Of a stretch of 64,000 nt of DNA, positions 19,001-28,428 are shown piece by piece. Position 1 is the first letter of the stretch. Each line of letters starts with the position of its first letter. The position numbers and the translations under genes were made by a program. Below the pieces are notes generated by a model. It ran no database searches and was not told where the DNA came from. It saw nothing but the letters and a program-made list of their open reading frames with translations. This stretch comes from Spirochaetales bacterium. GTDB taxonomy: Bacteria; Spirochaetota; Spirochaetia; JC444; Marispirochaetaceae. The DNA lies in assembly GCA_016935695.1 (NCBI GenBank), contig JAFGQL010000064.1:1-64000 (forward strand). The letters are read 5' to 3'.

Positions 19001-21766
19001 TCTTCCGCTGTCCTTCTCAAAGCCGTCAGCCATGAAACGGACAAAATAGGTAGCCGCATCGAATCTGTTCAGTCCCAGATTGAATTCCGCCCGGCCCTCA
19101 CTGTCGGTCAGAGCGTCCGGGAGTTCTTCGTTGTAGCTTTTTCCCGATGCCAGGGGATCGTTGAATAGATAATCACGGTATTTCCGGAACCACATGGTTC
19201 CCGGTGAGAGGGACAAAGAAGCCTTTATTTTATTCCCGGAGGCGGCAAACCCCGCCAGGTTCCGGAGGGTAACCTGTCCCTTCAGGTCCTTTGGTTGTAC
19301 CCACCCAGTATTCCCGGAGACACCCAGGTCCGCGTTTATCAAAAGCTTGTCCGGGATGAATTCCTCCACTTTGAGGGTGACCGAGCCCAGGACCCGGTCT
19401 CTCCTGTCATTTCTCATTTTATGAAGATTCACCTGGTAGGTGCCCGTAGGCGAGGTGTCAGCGGTGGTGAACGAGTATTCTTCGAACCCATGGGAACGGG
19501 CGGCGAAAGCGCGGCTGGCTATTTCGACACCTCTTGGGTCCGTTACCGTTAATTCCATGGGAGTGCCGGAGAAGGATGAAGTCCAGTCGGCGGTTTTAAT
19601 GACAGCGCCGATGTTCACTTTATCTCCGGGGCGGTAAATACCGCGGTCCGAGAAAAGATATGCGTTCAGTTCCTTGGGGTCGGAGAGCCCATGTACCCCC
19701 GAGGTATCGAAATCTGAATAATCCAGATAACGACCCCGCCCTGTTACCGGCAGAAAGGTCAGGTCATTCATGTCCTGTACCAGGTAGGCAACAGGGGATT
19801 TCTCGTTGCGCAATCCGGCAAAAGACGGGAATTCACAGTGTCCGTCGGTATCGGTAAATGCCGACAGGACAGGCAGTCCGTTTTTTCCGATGATTTCTAC
19901 TCTGGCATTGGTTACCGGCCGTCCCGATGCAACCGACTGGACAAAGACCTGATGGCTGCCCCTTTGTTCGTCCTTCACAAGGAGCCCGAGGTCGCTGACG
20001 ATGAGCAGCCGCTGTTCCCTGGAAGAGTGGATGCTGCCGCTTGCCGGGTTCCATTTAGACAGTTCTATCAGGAACAGACCTTTCTGGCCGCCGGCGCCGC
20101 TTTTCAGGTAGTGGCCCACGTCGATAGAGAAGTAATTCGGGTCCTCTGGTGCGGCGTTCGAGAGTTCCCGTTTTTCTGTGAAAATTTCTGAAATATTATG
20201 TTCGTTAAACTGGTAATTGTTGAACTGGAAATTGGTCAGAACACCGTTGGACTGGCTTATAAGGTGCTGGACCTGGTTGTTGAGCACACGGGCGACACGG
20301 ATGTACACACCAGATATTCCCTGGCTGATGACCGACACCTTCTGTTCTCCGCGGCTGCTCAATAATATACCTTCCTGCATGATCTGGAGAAGTTTTGGGT
20401 AGGAACCGATCTGCAGAATACCGGTGTATTCTTTCGAGAGACTGTAGCCGCCGTAAAATGGCATTCCCTTCTTTATGCGTACATATACGTAGGAACCGAC
20501 GGCTTCCTTCATGCCGAAGCTGTTCAAGGAAACGTATTCCCGTTCTGTTGGTTTTGGTTCAAGCTGTATTCTTTTACCTGCTTTAAGGTCTTCCGGTCCG
20601 ACAACCGCCGGATCGTTCCACCTCATGTTCTTTATTGCTTTCATGCCCGGAACTTCCGGCTTGTCTTTAGGCAATACCCATGCTTCCATATGGCCGGCGA
20701 GGGCCTCTGGCGAGGTATCTCCTTTTGTTTCCACAACAAGAAGCTGTTCCAGGGAATAGTCTTCCCGGCGCAAGGTTGTCTGCCGGACCGATCTGATGGA
20801 GATGAAGCTGGTAAGTCCCGGTACGGTTACCGTCCGGGTTAGCTCTTTCCGCGATCCACCGCCCTTTAACGAAGACTCAATTCCCGACCGGAGTTTCAGT
20901 TTCATTGTCACGTCTTCGTCGGGAATCGGCAGGGCTTCCGAGAGGATATAGGCGGTACCGAAGAACTCATCATAATTAATGGTGAAGCCGTAGGCTTTTT
21001 GAGTGAAGGAAGTTTCGTCTTTTGACATCTGGTCTACAGTGAGCTCAATGTTGTTTTCCAGCGACTGAGGATTGACCGGATGGGAAAAACGGACTGTCGC
21101 GGTAACCTGCTTCAGATCAGGGTCTGTGGGATCTATATGAAAATCGAGGTTCGCGATAGAAGGAGAGAACTCTTCGGTCTTGAAAGAGCCTTTCATGCTG
21201 CGCAGAATCGTACTAGGGCTGACCAGTTCTTTCACGATGGTGTAGCTGAACTCTGTGCCTGCCGGCCAGTCTCCTCCAGGCATAAACACAAGGGTGCTGT
21301 CCCCTTCCCATTTCCAGGTACCTTCGATCTCCGGTTTCAGTTCGATGCCGGCAGTTATTGTCTGATCAATCATGGTGATAGGTGCTGCTGATCTGCTGAA
21401 TTCCAGACGAAGCGGATTGACCTGGGCATGTGGACGCAAGGGGGTCGGTCTCGGCGGCCTTACGCGTATGGTGGTGTATACGGTTTCAGCTTTCTGACGA
21501 ACCAGCAGATAGCCGATTCCCCCTGCGGTAATAACACCCAGAACAATCAGAATGGTGATCAGTATCCGTTTTCTGCCCCTTTTCTTGTTTGTTTCTGGCG
21601 GCTGGCTTTCTGTTTCTGTCTCCGCTTCTTTGCGTACAGCTTTTACCATATGATCATGCCATTTTTCGGCTGCTGCCGTGACAAAACCGGGGGGTGTGTA
21701 CTGAATTTTTCCAAAGATGAACGAAAGAATTGATCGAATTTTCGTGAGAAATACTTTTTTGGGCAT
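15980..21766 (-). CDS. Alpha-2-macroglobulin family protein (membrane-anchored)
   Basis: ORF 15980..21793. The start at 21766 (MPKKVFL) has an SD GAGGAA. One TM helix (RILITILIVLGVITAGGIGYLLV), MG-type repeats, FSDRGIYRPGDKVNIGAVIKT, thioester-type motif YPYGCSEQ, and location upstream of pbpC. Confidence 0.92.
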   Translation of the reverse strand: MPKKVFLTKIRSILSFIFGKIQYTPPGFVTAAAEKWHDHMVKAVRKEAETETESQPPETNKKRGRKRILITILIVLGVITAGGIGYLLVRQKAETVYTTIRVRPPRPTPLRPHAQVNPLRLEFSRSAAPITMIDQTITAGIELKPEIEGTWKWEGDSTLVFMPGGDWPAGTEFSYTIVKELVSPSTILRSMKGSFKTEEFSPSIANLDFHIDPTDPDLKQVTATVRFSHPVNPQSLENNIELTVDQMSKDETSFTQKAYGFTINYDEFFGTAYILSEALPIPDEDVTMKLKLRSGIESSLKGGGSRKELTRTVTVPGLTSFISIRSVRQTTLRREDYSLEQLLVVETKGDTSPEALAGHMEAWVLPKDKPEVPGMKAIKNMRWNDPAVVGPEDLKAGKRIQLEPKPTEREYVSLNSFGMKEAVGSYVYVRIKKGMPFYGGYSLSKEYTGILQIGSYPKLLQIMQEGILLSSRGEQKVSVISQGISGVYIRVARVLNNQVQHLISQSNGVLTNFQFNNYQFNEHNISEIFTEKRELSNAAPEDPNYFSIDVGHYLKSGAGGQKGLFLIELSKWNPASGSIHSSREQRLLIVSDLGLLVKDEQRGSHQVFVQSVASGRPVTNARVEIIGKNGLPVLSAFTDTDGHCEFPSFAGLRNEKSPVAYLVQDMNDLTFLPVTGRGRYLDYSDFDTSGVHGLSDPKELNAYLFSDRGIYRPGDKVNIGAVIKTADWTSSFSGTPMELTVTDPRGVEIASRAFAARSHGFEEYSFTTADTSPTGTYQVNLHKMRNDRRDRVLGSVTLKVEEFIPDKLLINADLGVSGNTGWVQPKDLKGQVTLRNLAGFAASGNKIKASLSLSPGTMWFRKYRDYLFNDPLASGKSYNEELPDALTDSEGRAEFNLGLNRFDAATYFVRFMADGFEKDSGRSVHAESRVLVSPLEYLVGIKPNGDLSYINRNTERKVSLIAIDPELKQIAKDRLDYEITRIDHVSVLTKQPNGTYDYESVEKESPHARGTLTIPQKGLEWSIPTDTPGDYRFALKNQSGETLGKFSYSIIGQENVTRSLDKTAELEIKLNKTDFDPGEEIEVFIKAPYTGSGLITIEKEKVYAYTWFSAQSTASVQKIRVPKELEGNGYVNVSFIRDVGSRAVFMSPLSYGVAPFSVSKDNRMIPVSLSVPDISRSGTSLKVDYETQQPAKLLLFAVDEGILQVSKYSTPDPLSHFFKKHALEVRTSQILDLILPEFSVLESMAAMGGGAGFDAIAKNLNPFKRKREKPVVFWSGIMDTDGTPGTWNIDVPDYFDGTLRIMSLAVSADRIGVTETPAVVRNPFVLSPNVPLFATPGDSFQISLLVTNVKDASGEKLPVEVSLRTSSHFTVEQAIQKAEIDERSDANFNFTVQAGGVPGSGEMVFTVKGGGETVQRTVGISLRPVVPYRNEVTTGVLRKERDTIQVERTMFEEYRKREFTASRLPLSIAKGLTSWLDDYPYGCSEQIISASFPYLLLRDTNGFGISDTEAGKKVEYVFNVLLSRQNRDGNIGVWAANSTTSDFITIWGMHFVTEAKDRAYPVPPVLLERGLNALTNICREKESSLAALRLQAYAAYILTRNQIITTAYITKIQDGLEKASAEWKTDIAAGYIAASYGLMQDMREGSRIIRDLAKEQKKALDTWDFYSDFLKDAGVLYLTARHFPQVLPDVSARLLEGLAAHISSVPPTTIDASFAILALDAYSGAVSEPAGSAIEIYENMRDKTQNALTLPEGKFPKTDISPEAVSLDLRNRDTSPLYYQVVQAGFDTVPPTKAVNSNLEIGMQIENSKGEKVERAVLGDTLFIRLRLRSLKNETVTNIAVVNLLPAGLELDAAQLRGSTKGSFRPEYIDVREDRLVLYGSAGSSVTDFVFPVNAVNKGSFRIPVQYAEGMYNPDYYSIFPGETFVIE

Positions 21767-21940
21767 GGCGGTTCCTCGATTGAATTTTTTCATATCCTAA
21801 ACCACCGCCGGTAAATTCGCAAATCCTTTTATTGGTGCCCATGCGGCATCTCTCAGGGATTTCTCTGCAACATGCCTGCAGAAGCCCTTTGGATAAAATA
21901 ATGGAAAATTCTCTTGCTTTTTTTCCCCTGTTATGCATAA

Positions 21941-21970
21941 ATTACACGAAATAAGTAAAAAAAGTGTAAT
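21941..21970. promoter_or_regulatory. Inverted repeat ATTACAC-N16-GTGTAAT, candidate operator for the adjacent TetR gene
   Basis: Perfect 7-bp arms just upstream of the tetR-type ATG at 21993; also adjacent near-direct repeat AGTGTAATC/AGTGTTATC. Confidence 0.4.
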
Positions 21971-21992
21971 CAGTGTTATCAGCAGGAGGATT

Positions 21993-22607
21993 ATGCCGTA
22001 CATGGAAATGAAGGACCGCATTCTGGAAGGAGCTCTGGATTTATATTCCCGCTACGGTCAGAGCCGGGTAAGTATGGAAGAAATCGCCGCGTACCTGAAT
22101 ATCAGTAAAAAAACCATTTATAACCATTACAAAAACAAGACGGCCCTGTTTCATGAAGCTTTGAACTACTATGCCCGCAGGCTGGTAGATGAAATGCAGA
22201 ACATAATAAACGACACTGAGCACGGTTTTGCCGAGCGTCTCCATGGTTTCCTTACCCACTCCTATATGGAGCTTGGAAGAAAGGACCCAAGGTTTTTCGA
22301 GGATCTGCGCCAGTTTAACGAAGGACTTGAGGACTCGCCTCTTCTGTTTGTGCGCTCGCGTATGGCGGAGATTATTACGGTGTTTATCGACAGCGCGAAG
22401 GAGGAGGGCATTATCTCCGGGGATATACACACTCAGAATACCACCTATGTGTTCCTGACCATCATGAACGGTATTATTTCCTGGGACCTCCGGGACCAGA
22501 TGCCGATTTCCCGTGTGGAAATACTGAAAAGCACCATCAAGATCGCACTCGAAGGTCTTTTGACCGATAAGGGCCGCGAAATTCTGAAGGAGACCCTCGA
22601 TGAATAG
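21993..22607 (+). CDS. TetR/AcrR family transcriptional regulator
   Basis: SD GGAGG then ATG at 21993; KDRILEGALDLYSRYGQSRVSMEEIAAYLNISKKTIYNHYKNKTALFHEALNYY is a TetR HTH. Confidence 0.92.
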   Translation: MPYMEMKDRILEGALDLYSRYGQSRVSMEEIAAYLNISKKTIYNHYKNKTALFHEALNYYARRLVDEMQNIINDTEHGFAERLHGFLTHSYMELGRKDPRFFEDLRQFNEGLEDSPLLFVRSRMAEIITVFIDSAKEEGIISGDIHTQNTTYVFLTIMNGIISWDLRDQMPISRVEILKSTIKIALEGLLTDKGREILKETLDE

Positions 22608-25281
22608 ATTTTTACATGCTCTGTACCGCTTTCCAAAAATAATTCTTGCTGTCATATTCATGGTAACGGCATTTTTTGCACTTCAGCTGCCACATATCCG
22701 TATCGACAACGATGTGCTGAAATTCCTGCCCGAGTCTGATCCCACCAGGCTCGCGGTTCTTGAGTCGGAAGAGCATTTCGGCGGCGCACTTACTATTTCT
22801 GTGGTGATAGAGCATGACGGCGGTACTATCCTCAGCCAGCAAGGACTGGACTGCATTGTTGAGCTGTCTGAACGCCTCAGTCTGCTGCCCGGTGTGGACG
22901 ATATCACATCCCTCTCCACTCTGGACAGCATAGAAGGCGACGATGACGGAATGGTTGTCCAGCCGCTTTTAACCGCCCTTGACGGCAGATACGATATTCC
23001 CGGGTTGCGCCAGCGCCTCTCTTCCTGGGAACTGTATGACAAATTCATCATAAACGGCGGAGAATCCGCGTCACAGATTATCGTCGCCATGAAAACGGGG
23101 CTGACTCCCGAAGAACGGGAAGAGTTGTATTTCAGCATTAAGGACATGACTGAGTCGCTCCTGCCGGAAGGATTTACCTCTCATATTGCAGGAATGCCGG
23201 CCATCACTGTTCTTGTAACGACCAATATCAAGAAAGACCTGGTGGTACTCATCCCCCTGGTAACCATCCTTATTCTGCTTGTTTTATATCTATCTTTCGG
23301 CCACCTGGGCGGGGTTCTTATCCCTGTCCTGACGGTACTCATCAGTACGACCTGGACTATGGGCCTGATGTCGCTGTTCTCTATTCAGTTATCCATTCTG
23401 GGCACCATCATGCCGGTGCTCCTTATTGCAATTGGCAGCGCCTACGGTATTCATATCATCAATCATTATTACGACCACATGCACTCCTTCGATGACAGCA
23501 CCAGGAAAGACCTTGTGGTAAAGGTAGTGAGTGAAGTCGGAAAACCGGTGTTTCTGGCAGGATTTACCACCCTCATAGGGTTCGGCTCCCTTGTTTCAAG
23601 TACCGTCATTCCCATGCGGGATTTCGGTGTTTTTACCGCCGTCGGAGTCTTCTCGAGCATTATTGTCGCGCTGCTGTTCATACCGGCTGTTCTTATGGTC
23701 AGACATTCCCTGTTATCCGGAAAGGGCAGGCCCCCGGTGCTCTCGCGGGGTGTAGAGAGAGGTATGGGAATCCTGACCCGTCTTTCGACCGTTCACGCAA
23801 AAGGAGTGCTTCTGTGTTTCATTGTGGTTCTTGCAACGGCGGGGTATTTTTCGCGGTATGTAGTCCAGGACAACACGGTCATTACCTACTTCAAGCCCCA
23901 TACCGAAATACGGAAGGCCGAGGAAGCCATTTCACGGAGTTTTGCGGGTATTAACTATTTTGACATAGTAGTTGTATCTGAGGAACCCGGCGGCGTGCTT
24001 GACCCCGGCACCCTTGGTGATCTGGAAAAGGTCCGTCAGTGGCTTTTGCACAACAGCAGGCATGTGACAAAGGTCGTCGGCTATACCGATTTCATAAAGC
24101 GTATTAATCAGGCCCTCCATGCCGGTGAACCAGGCGAGTTCTCTGTAAAGCGGGGGGCTTCGGCTGAACCGGTTTCTTCCGATGCCGATTTTACCGAGGG
24201 TTTCTGGGCAGCGGGAACTGACTCGGAAGAAGCGGCCGGCGGCGCCGGTTTCTTTGACGAGGTATCCTTTTTTTCTGCCGAAGATGCTCCTGATGAGGAT
24301 CCTCCCATGCCTGCGGGCCTTACCGAAGACGCAAAGACGGGAGTAAGCGAAGAAGAGGTTTTTTCCGCCCTTTTTACAGCATACGGAAGAGCAGGCGGTA
24401 ATGCGGATATGGCGGCGGTAATAGATGAACTTAAGCGGATGTACAATTACAACGGACACCGGTTTTACGAAATTCCTGAAGTACCGGCAGTGTACGGTCT
24501 TGAGAACGACGATCAGCTGAAAGAGCTCATATCCCAGTATCTGCTTTTGTTTTCGGGCAATCTGTCAAGTTATTCCGATGACGCTCTCGAGCCCCGGCAC
24601 ATACGGATGACCGTCTTCCTCGATTCCAGCAGTACCCTGGTTTTACGGGAACTGCGGGAAGGACTGGACCCGTATCTTGATGAGGTATTCGGCGAAGGTG
24701 TTGATGTGCGTGTTTCCGGCCCTGCTGTTGCCGAGGAAGCCCTTACCAGGCGTATCGTGGATTCGGCACTCTACAGTATTCTCATTTCGGTGGGCCTGGT
24801 GTGTATAGTTCTTCTCATAAGTTACCGGTCAATTGGAGCGGGTCTCATTGGAAGTTTCGCGGTAGGAGTAACCATCCTCGTGAATTACGGCATAATGGGA
24901 TATGCCTCGATTCCCCTTGATATATCAACTGCCCTTTTGGGGGGGATGGCAATCGGTATAGGAATAGATTATGTCATTCATTTTCTGAATGCCTATATTC
25001 TCGGTCTTTCTTTGTCTGGTACGACCGCGAAGGCAATTGAGCACGCATTCCGCACTACCGGTAAACCAATCATCTTCAACGCCCTGTCCGTGGCGGCCGG
25101 TTTTTGCGTTCTTGTGTTCTCTAATTTTAATCCCCTTATGTACCTGGGAATCCTGATCACTATCACCATGCTGGTGTCGTCTGTGTCAGCACTGACGTTG
25201 GTGCCGGCACTGTTATATGCCTTTAATATCCGGTTTGGAATTACCGGTGAAAAAAATACGCGTACGGAGGAACAATCATGA
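22600..25281 (+). CDS. MMPL/RND-superfamily transporter
   Basis: 893 aa with two repeats of 6-TM type; GTIMPVLLIAIGSAYGIHIINHYYD and GGMAIGIGIDYVIHFLNAY are typical of MMPL proteins; overlaps the tetR stop. Confidence 0.9.
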   Translation: MNRFLHALYRFPKIILAVIFMVTAFFALQLPHIRIDNDVLKFLPESDPTRLAVLESEEHFGGALTISVVIEHDGGTILSQQGLDCIVELSERLSLLPGVDDITSLSTLDSIEGDDDGMVVQPLLTALDGRYDIPGLRQRLSSWELYDKFIINGGESASQIIVAMKTGLTPEEREELYFSIKDMTESLLPEGFTSHIAGMPAITVLVTTNIKKDLVVLIPLVTILILLVLYLSFGHLGGVLIPVLTVLISTTWTMGLMSLFSIQLSILGTIMPVLLIAIGSAYGIHIINHYYDHMHSFDDSTRKDLVVKVVSEVGKPVFLAGFTTLIGFGSLVSSTVIPMRDFGVFTAVGVFSSIIVALLFIPAVLMVRHSLLSGKGRPPVLSRGVERGMGILTRLSTVHAKGVLLCFIVVLATAGYFSRYVVQDNTVITYFKPHTEIRKAEEAISRSFAGINYFDIVVVSEEPGGVLDPGTLGDLEKVRQWLLHNSRHVTKVVGYTDFIKRINQALHAGEPGEFSVKRGASAEPVSSDADFTEGFWAAGTDSEEAAGGAGFFDEVSFFSAEDAPDEDPPMPAGLTEDAKTGVSEEEVFSALFTAYGRAGGNADMAAVIDELKRMYNYNGHRFYEIPEVPAVYGLENDDQLKELISQYLLLFSGNLSSYSDDALEPRHIRMTVFLDSSSTLVLRELREGLDPYLDEVFGEGVDVRVSGPAVAEEALTRRIVDSALYSILISVGLVCIVLLISYRSIGAGLIGSFAVGVTILVNYGIMGYASIPLDISTALLGGMAIGIGIDYVIHFLNAYILGLSLSGTTAKAIEHAFRTTGKPIIFNALSVAAGFCVLVFSNFNPLMYLGILITITMLVSSVSALTLVPALLYAFNIRFGITGEKNTRTEEQS

Positions 25282-26081
25282 AAATATCTGAACAAAGAAT
25301 GAAGGGTAATATGATCAGGATCATATACCTGGCGGCGGCAATGGCAGGAACTGCTGTATGGGCCCAGAGCGGCTACGACATAATGAAAGCAATGGATGAA
25401 AAAGCAATGCCGTCGACTACCCACGCCCTTGTGAAACTCGAACTTATAGATGAAAAAGGCGATGTGAGCGAGAGGGTCGTGGAACAGTGGGGAATGAGCG
25501 AAGGTGACAAGTCTGGAAATGTCATTGCGTTTCACAGTCCTGCAATGGTTAAGAATTCACGGTTTCTTATTCTTTCAGAGAAGGGTAAGGGCGACGGGAA
25601 ATGGATTTACCTTCCCGCGCTCAAAAAGGTCCGGCGGATTGCCGCGTCCGAAGGGGATTCTAGTTTCATGGGAACAGAGTTTACCTACGACGACATGTCC
25701 AGCCGGGAGATCGACGATTACGACTATACTCTTTTAGGAGAAGAGGAAGTAGACGGACGTGTCTGCTACCGCATAGAATCGGTGCCGAAACCAGGGACGG
25801 ATTCAGGCTATGCAAAAACCGTTTCCTGGATAGTCAAGGACCCGGACATCCTTACCGTGGTAAAAATAGAAATGTATGCTGCCGGCGGTGAAGTGGAAAA
25901 AGTGTTTTCCGTGCAAAATCTTGCACAGATCGACGGTTTCTGGGTGCCCCTGTCTGTGTCCATGAAAAATATTGCCAACGGCAGGGAAACCAGGATGATC
26001 CAGGACCGTCTGGAACTCAATAAACCGATAAGCCCCAGATTATTCACAACCCGGTTTCTTGAAACCGGCCGGGTGAATTGA
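25278..26081 (+). CDS. Outer membrane lipoprotein-sorting (LolA-like) protein
   Basis: 267 aa; signal-like N-terminus, WGMSEGDKSGNVIAFHSPAMVKNSRFLILSEKGKGDGKWIYLPALKKVRRIAASEGDSSFMGTEFTYDD is characteristic of this family next to MMPL genes. Confidence 0.82.
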   Translation: MKISEQRMKGNMIRIIYLAAAMAGTAVWAQSGYDIMKAMDEKAMPSTTHALVKLELIDEKGDVSERVVEQWGMSEGDKSGNVIAFHSPAMVKNSRFLILSEKGKGDGKWIYLPALKKVRRIAASEGDSSFMGTEFTYDDMSSREIDDYDYTLLGEEEVDGRVCYRIESVPKPGTDSGYAKTVSWIVKDPDILTVVKIEMYAAGGEVEKVFSVQNLAQIDGFWVPLSVSMKNIANGRETRMIQDRLELNKPISPRLFTTRFLETGRVN

Positions 26082-26093
26082 GGGAGGCCGGAA

Positions 26094-27524
26094 ATGAACA
26101 AGCTTGTATTACATATTATTCTGTTGTCTGCCGCGGCGGCTTTGGCTGCCCAGGACAGTTTTTTTACCGATGAAGGGTCTGCGGACAGCTTCGAGTTCCG
26201 GGGCAGTGTTTCGTCTGTTACCGAAGCCGCCCTGGACAGGGATGCTGTGGATGAGGCAGGGATACACTGCTACAATTCGGTTTACGGGAGCATGACCTAC
26301 CGCTCGGAAAAGGTTGATATTGTTCTTTCACTGGATATGGAAGACACAGGTCTTTCAGAGAATTCCTGGGCCGTGCGTGTCGCCTTTGATGAAGTCTTCG
26401 GCAGATACTATTTCAGCCGGGGAGACTTTGAGTTGGGACTTCTCAAACCCGTGTGGGGTTCGGGGGACGGCGTACATGTTCTGGATATCCTCACACCCAT
26501 GAATTTCAGCCGTTTCATAGAACCTGACTACGCCGACAGAAAAGAACCCATGCCTATGGCAAAATTTAACCTGAACCTGGGAACCACAAGTCGCCTTGAG
26601 CTGGTGTACCTTCCCTATTACGAGCCGGATATTTATCCCGCTGCCGGGCCATGGACCCAGAGGCGGTCCCGTGCCATGTCTGCCGCCGCCCAGTCGGTCC
26701 TGGAGGTTTGGACACCCCTTCTGTATGATGCGTATGTAATTGCGTTAGGAGGAGGCCAGGGGCTTGCCGCAATCCAGACAATGGCCCGGATGGAAGAAGC
26801 CCGGAATGCGCTGGTCAGAACCGACGATACCCGTACCCCCGAATATTCCCAGGGGGCCCTGCGCTATACGATGGCCCTCCGGGCCTTTGATGTCTCCCTT
26901 GTTGCGGGTACAGTGTTCATGACCGAACCAGTGGTGACAGGAGTGGATATGTCCGCTGCGGACATCATCACCGCCCCGAATCCTGCCGTCCTCGATCCCC
27001 ATTTTGAGCTGTCCTACGAACGTGCCTATATCGGCGGCGCCGATGCAGCCGGCGAAGCTTTCGGGTTCGGTTTCCGCGGCGAGGCTGCCGTCCGGATTAC
27101 CCGGGACATGGAAGGGGATGACCCTCATATACCTAACTCCCGGCTGGGCTGGGTTGCCGGTCTTGACCGGAACTTCGGTTTTATTGATCTGTATCTGAAT
27201 CTGCAGACCCAGGGAGAGATTATCCTGTTTCAGGACGGAATCAATGGCCCCTGGGATACCGATTACCGGGAGGACTACACCCGCAATGTCATCGCCCTGC
27301 AGATTGACGCCAAACCGCTGAACGACAATTTTACCCTCGCGGTGAACGGTGCCTATGTGGCGGAAGATGCTTCATTCAGGGTACAGCCGTCTCTTACCCA
27401 TGTTTTTGGCGATATTTTTGAAGTGAAGGCCGCCTATTCAATGTACGAAGGCGATGAGACTTCCCTTTTCGGCCAGTTTGACGGAAATGATTATCTTTCC
27501 GTAACCGGAACCCTCTCCTTTTAG
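26094..27524 (+). CDS. Predicted outer-membrane beta-barrel protein (DUF1302-like)
   Basis: 476 aa; signal peptide, alternating beta strands, C-terminal FDGNDYLSVTGTLSF ending in an aromatic residue; last gene of the tetR-mmpL-lolA-like run. Confidence 0.6.
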   Translation: MNKLVLHIILLSAAAALAAQDSFFTDEGSADSFEFRGSVSSVTEAALDRDAVDEAGIHCYNSVYGSMTYRSEKVDIVLSLDMEDTGLSENSWAVRVAFDEVFGRYYFSRGDFELGLLKPVWGSGDGVHVLDILTPMNFSRFIEPDYADRKEPMPMAKFNLNLGTTSRLELVYLPYYEPDIYPAAGPWTQRRSRAMSAAAQSVLEVWTPLLYDAYVIALGGGQGLAAIQTMARMEEARNALVRTDDTRTPEYSQGALRYTMALRAFDVSLVAGTVFMTEPVVTGVDMSAADIITAPNPAVLDPHFELSYERAYIGGADAAGEAFGFGFRGEAAVRITRDMEGDDPHIPNSRLGWVAGLDRNFGFIDLYLNLQTQGEIILFQDGINGPWDTDYREDYTRNVIALQIDAKPLNDNFTLAVNGAYVAEDASFRVQPSLTHVFGDIFEVKAAYSMYEGDETSLFGQFDGNDYLSVTGTLSF

Positions 27525-27532
27525 ACTCCCCT

Positions 27533-28351
27533 TTATGTCCCGGCGTACCCTGCGTACAAAAGCACATCTGATGTGTTTTTGTCGTAGGGGGTCCGGGCAA
27601 ATCCGGAAAACGCGTTTCCTTTTGTAAATCCGCATCCGGCAAGTTCGTCCTTCAGCATGTCGTGGAAAATGGGGGTGAGCAGTACGCTCCCGCTGAAGGT
27701 TTCTTCCGTTTCTTTTACGGTGAGGCTGACCGAGAACTCTATACAGCTTCCGTTACTGTCATAGTCGTAGGACCGGACAAACCTCAGGTTCGGAGTGTCG
27801 ATGGCAGGCAGGTTCCGGGGCCGGTTTTTCATGATTTTGTCATAGTTCAACATCTGAAGAAACAAGGCCCCGCCGGGAACAAGAACCGATGAAGCGCTTT
27901 TCAGGAAGGAAAGACGGTCGCCGAGGGAACACAAATGCGGCAGGGTGTTGCCGAAACACACGACAGCGGAAAAACGTCCGGGCCCTGCAATGTCGCCGAT
28001 ATGCATGATATTCCCGGTCTTGAAGCAGACTGCCGTTGATAACCGGGCATCCTGGGCCCTTTCCTCCGCGATGGCGATCATGTCTTCATTCACGTCGATC
28101 CCCAGAACTCTGAATCCCTCTTCGGCAAGGGCCAGGCCGAGGGATCCGGTTGCACAGCCGGCATCGAACAGGCCCGGCGAAACCACGGATGTTTCGGTAA
28201 GGGCCGGCAGGGCGCAGGGCCCTGTAAGGTCCCAGTGTACCGATTCCTCAGGAAGCTGGTCGGGCAGCAGGTTTTTAATGAAACCGACTGCCTCGGGAGA
28301 AAATGGGAAAATCTCATCATAATACCGGGCCATTGCTGAATAGACATTCAT
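27533..28351 (-). CDS. Class I SAM-dependent methyltransferase
   Basis: 272 aa; LFDAGCATGSLGLALAEEGFRVLGIDVNEDMIAIAEERA and AVVCFGNTLPHL motifs. Confidence 0.9.
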   Translation of the reverse strand: MNVYSAMARYYDEIFPFSPEAVGFIKNLLPDQLPEESVHWDLTGPCALPALTETSVVSPGLFDAGCATGSLGLALAEEGFRVLGIDVNEDMIAIAEERAQDARLSTAVCFKTGNIMHIGDIAGPGRFSAVVCFGNTLPHLCSLGDRLSFLKSASSVLVPGGALFLQMLNYDKIMKNRPRNLPAIDTPNLRFVRSYDYDSNGSCIEFSVSLTVKETEETFSGSVLLTPIFHDMLKDELAGCGFTKGNAFSGFARTPYDKNTSDVLLYAGYAGT

Positions 28352-28428
28352 GGGCGCATCCTTGATGCATTAAGTTCATACCTTTAGCGGGAATAGTCAA
28401 ACAGGAAGATGCAGAAAAGAACAGCGGT

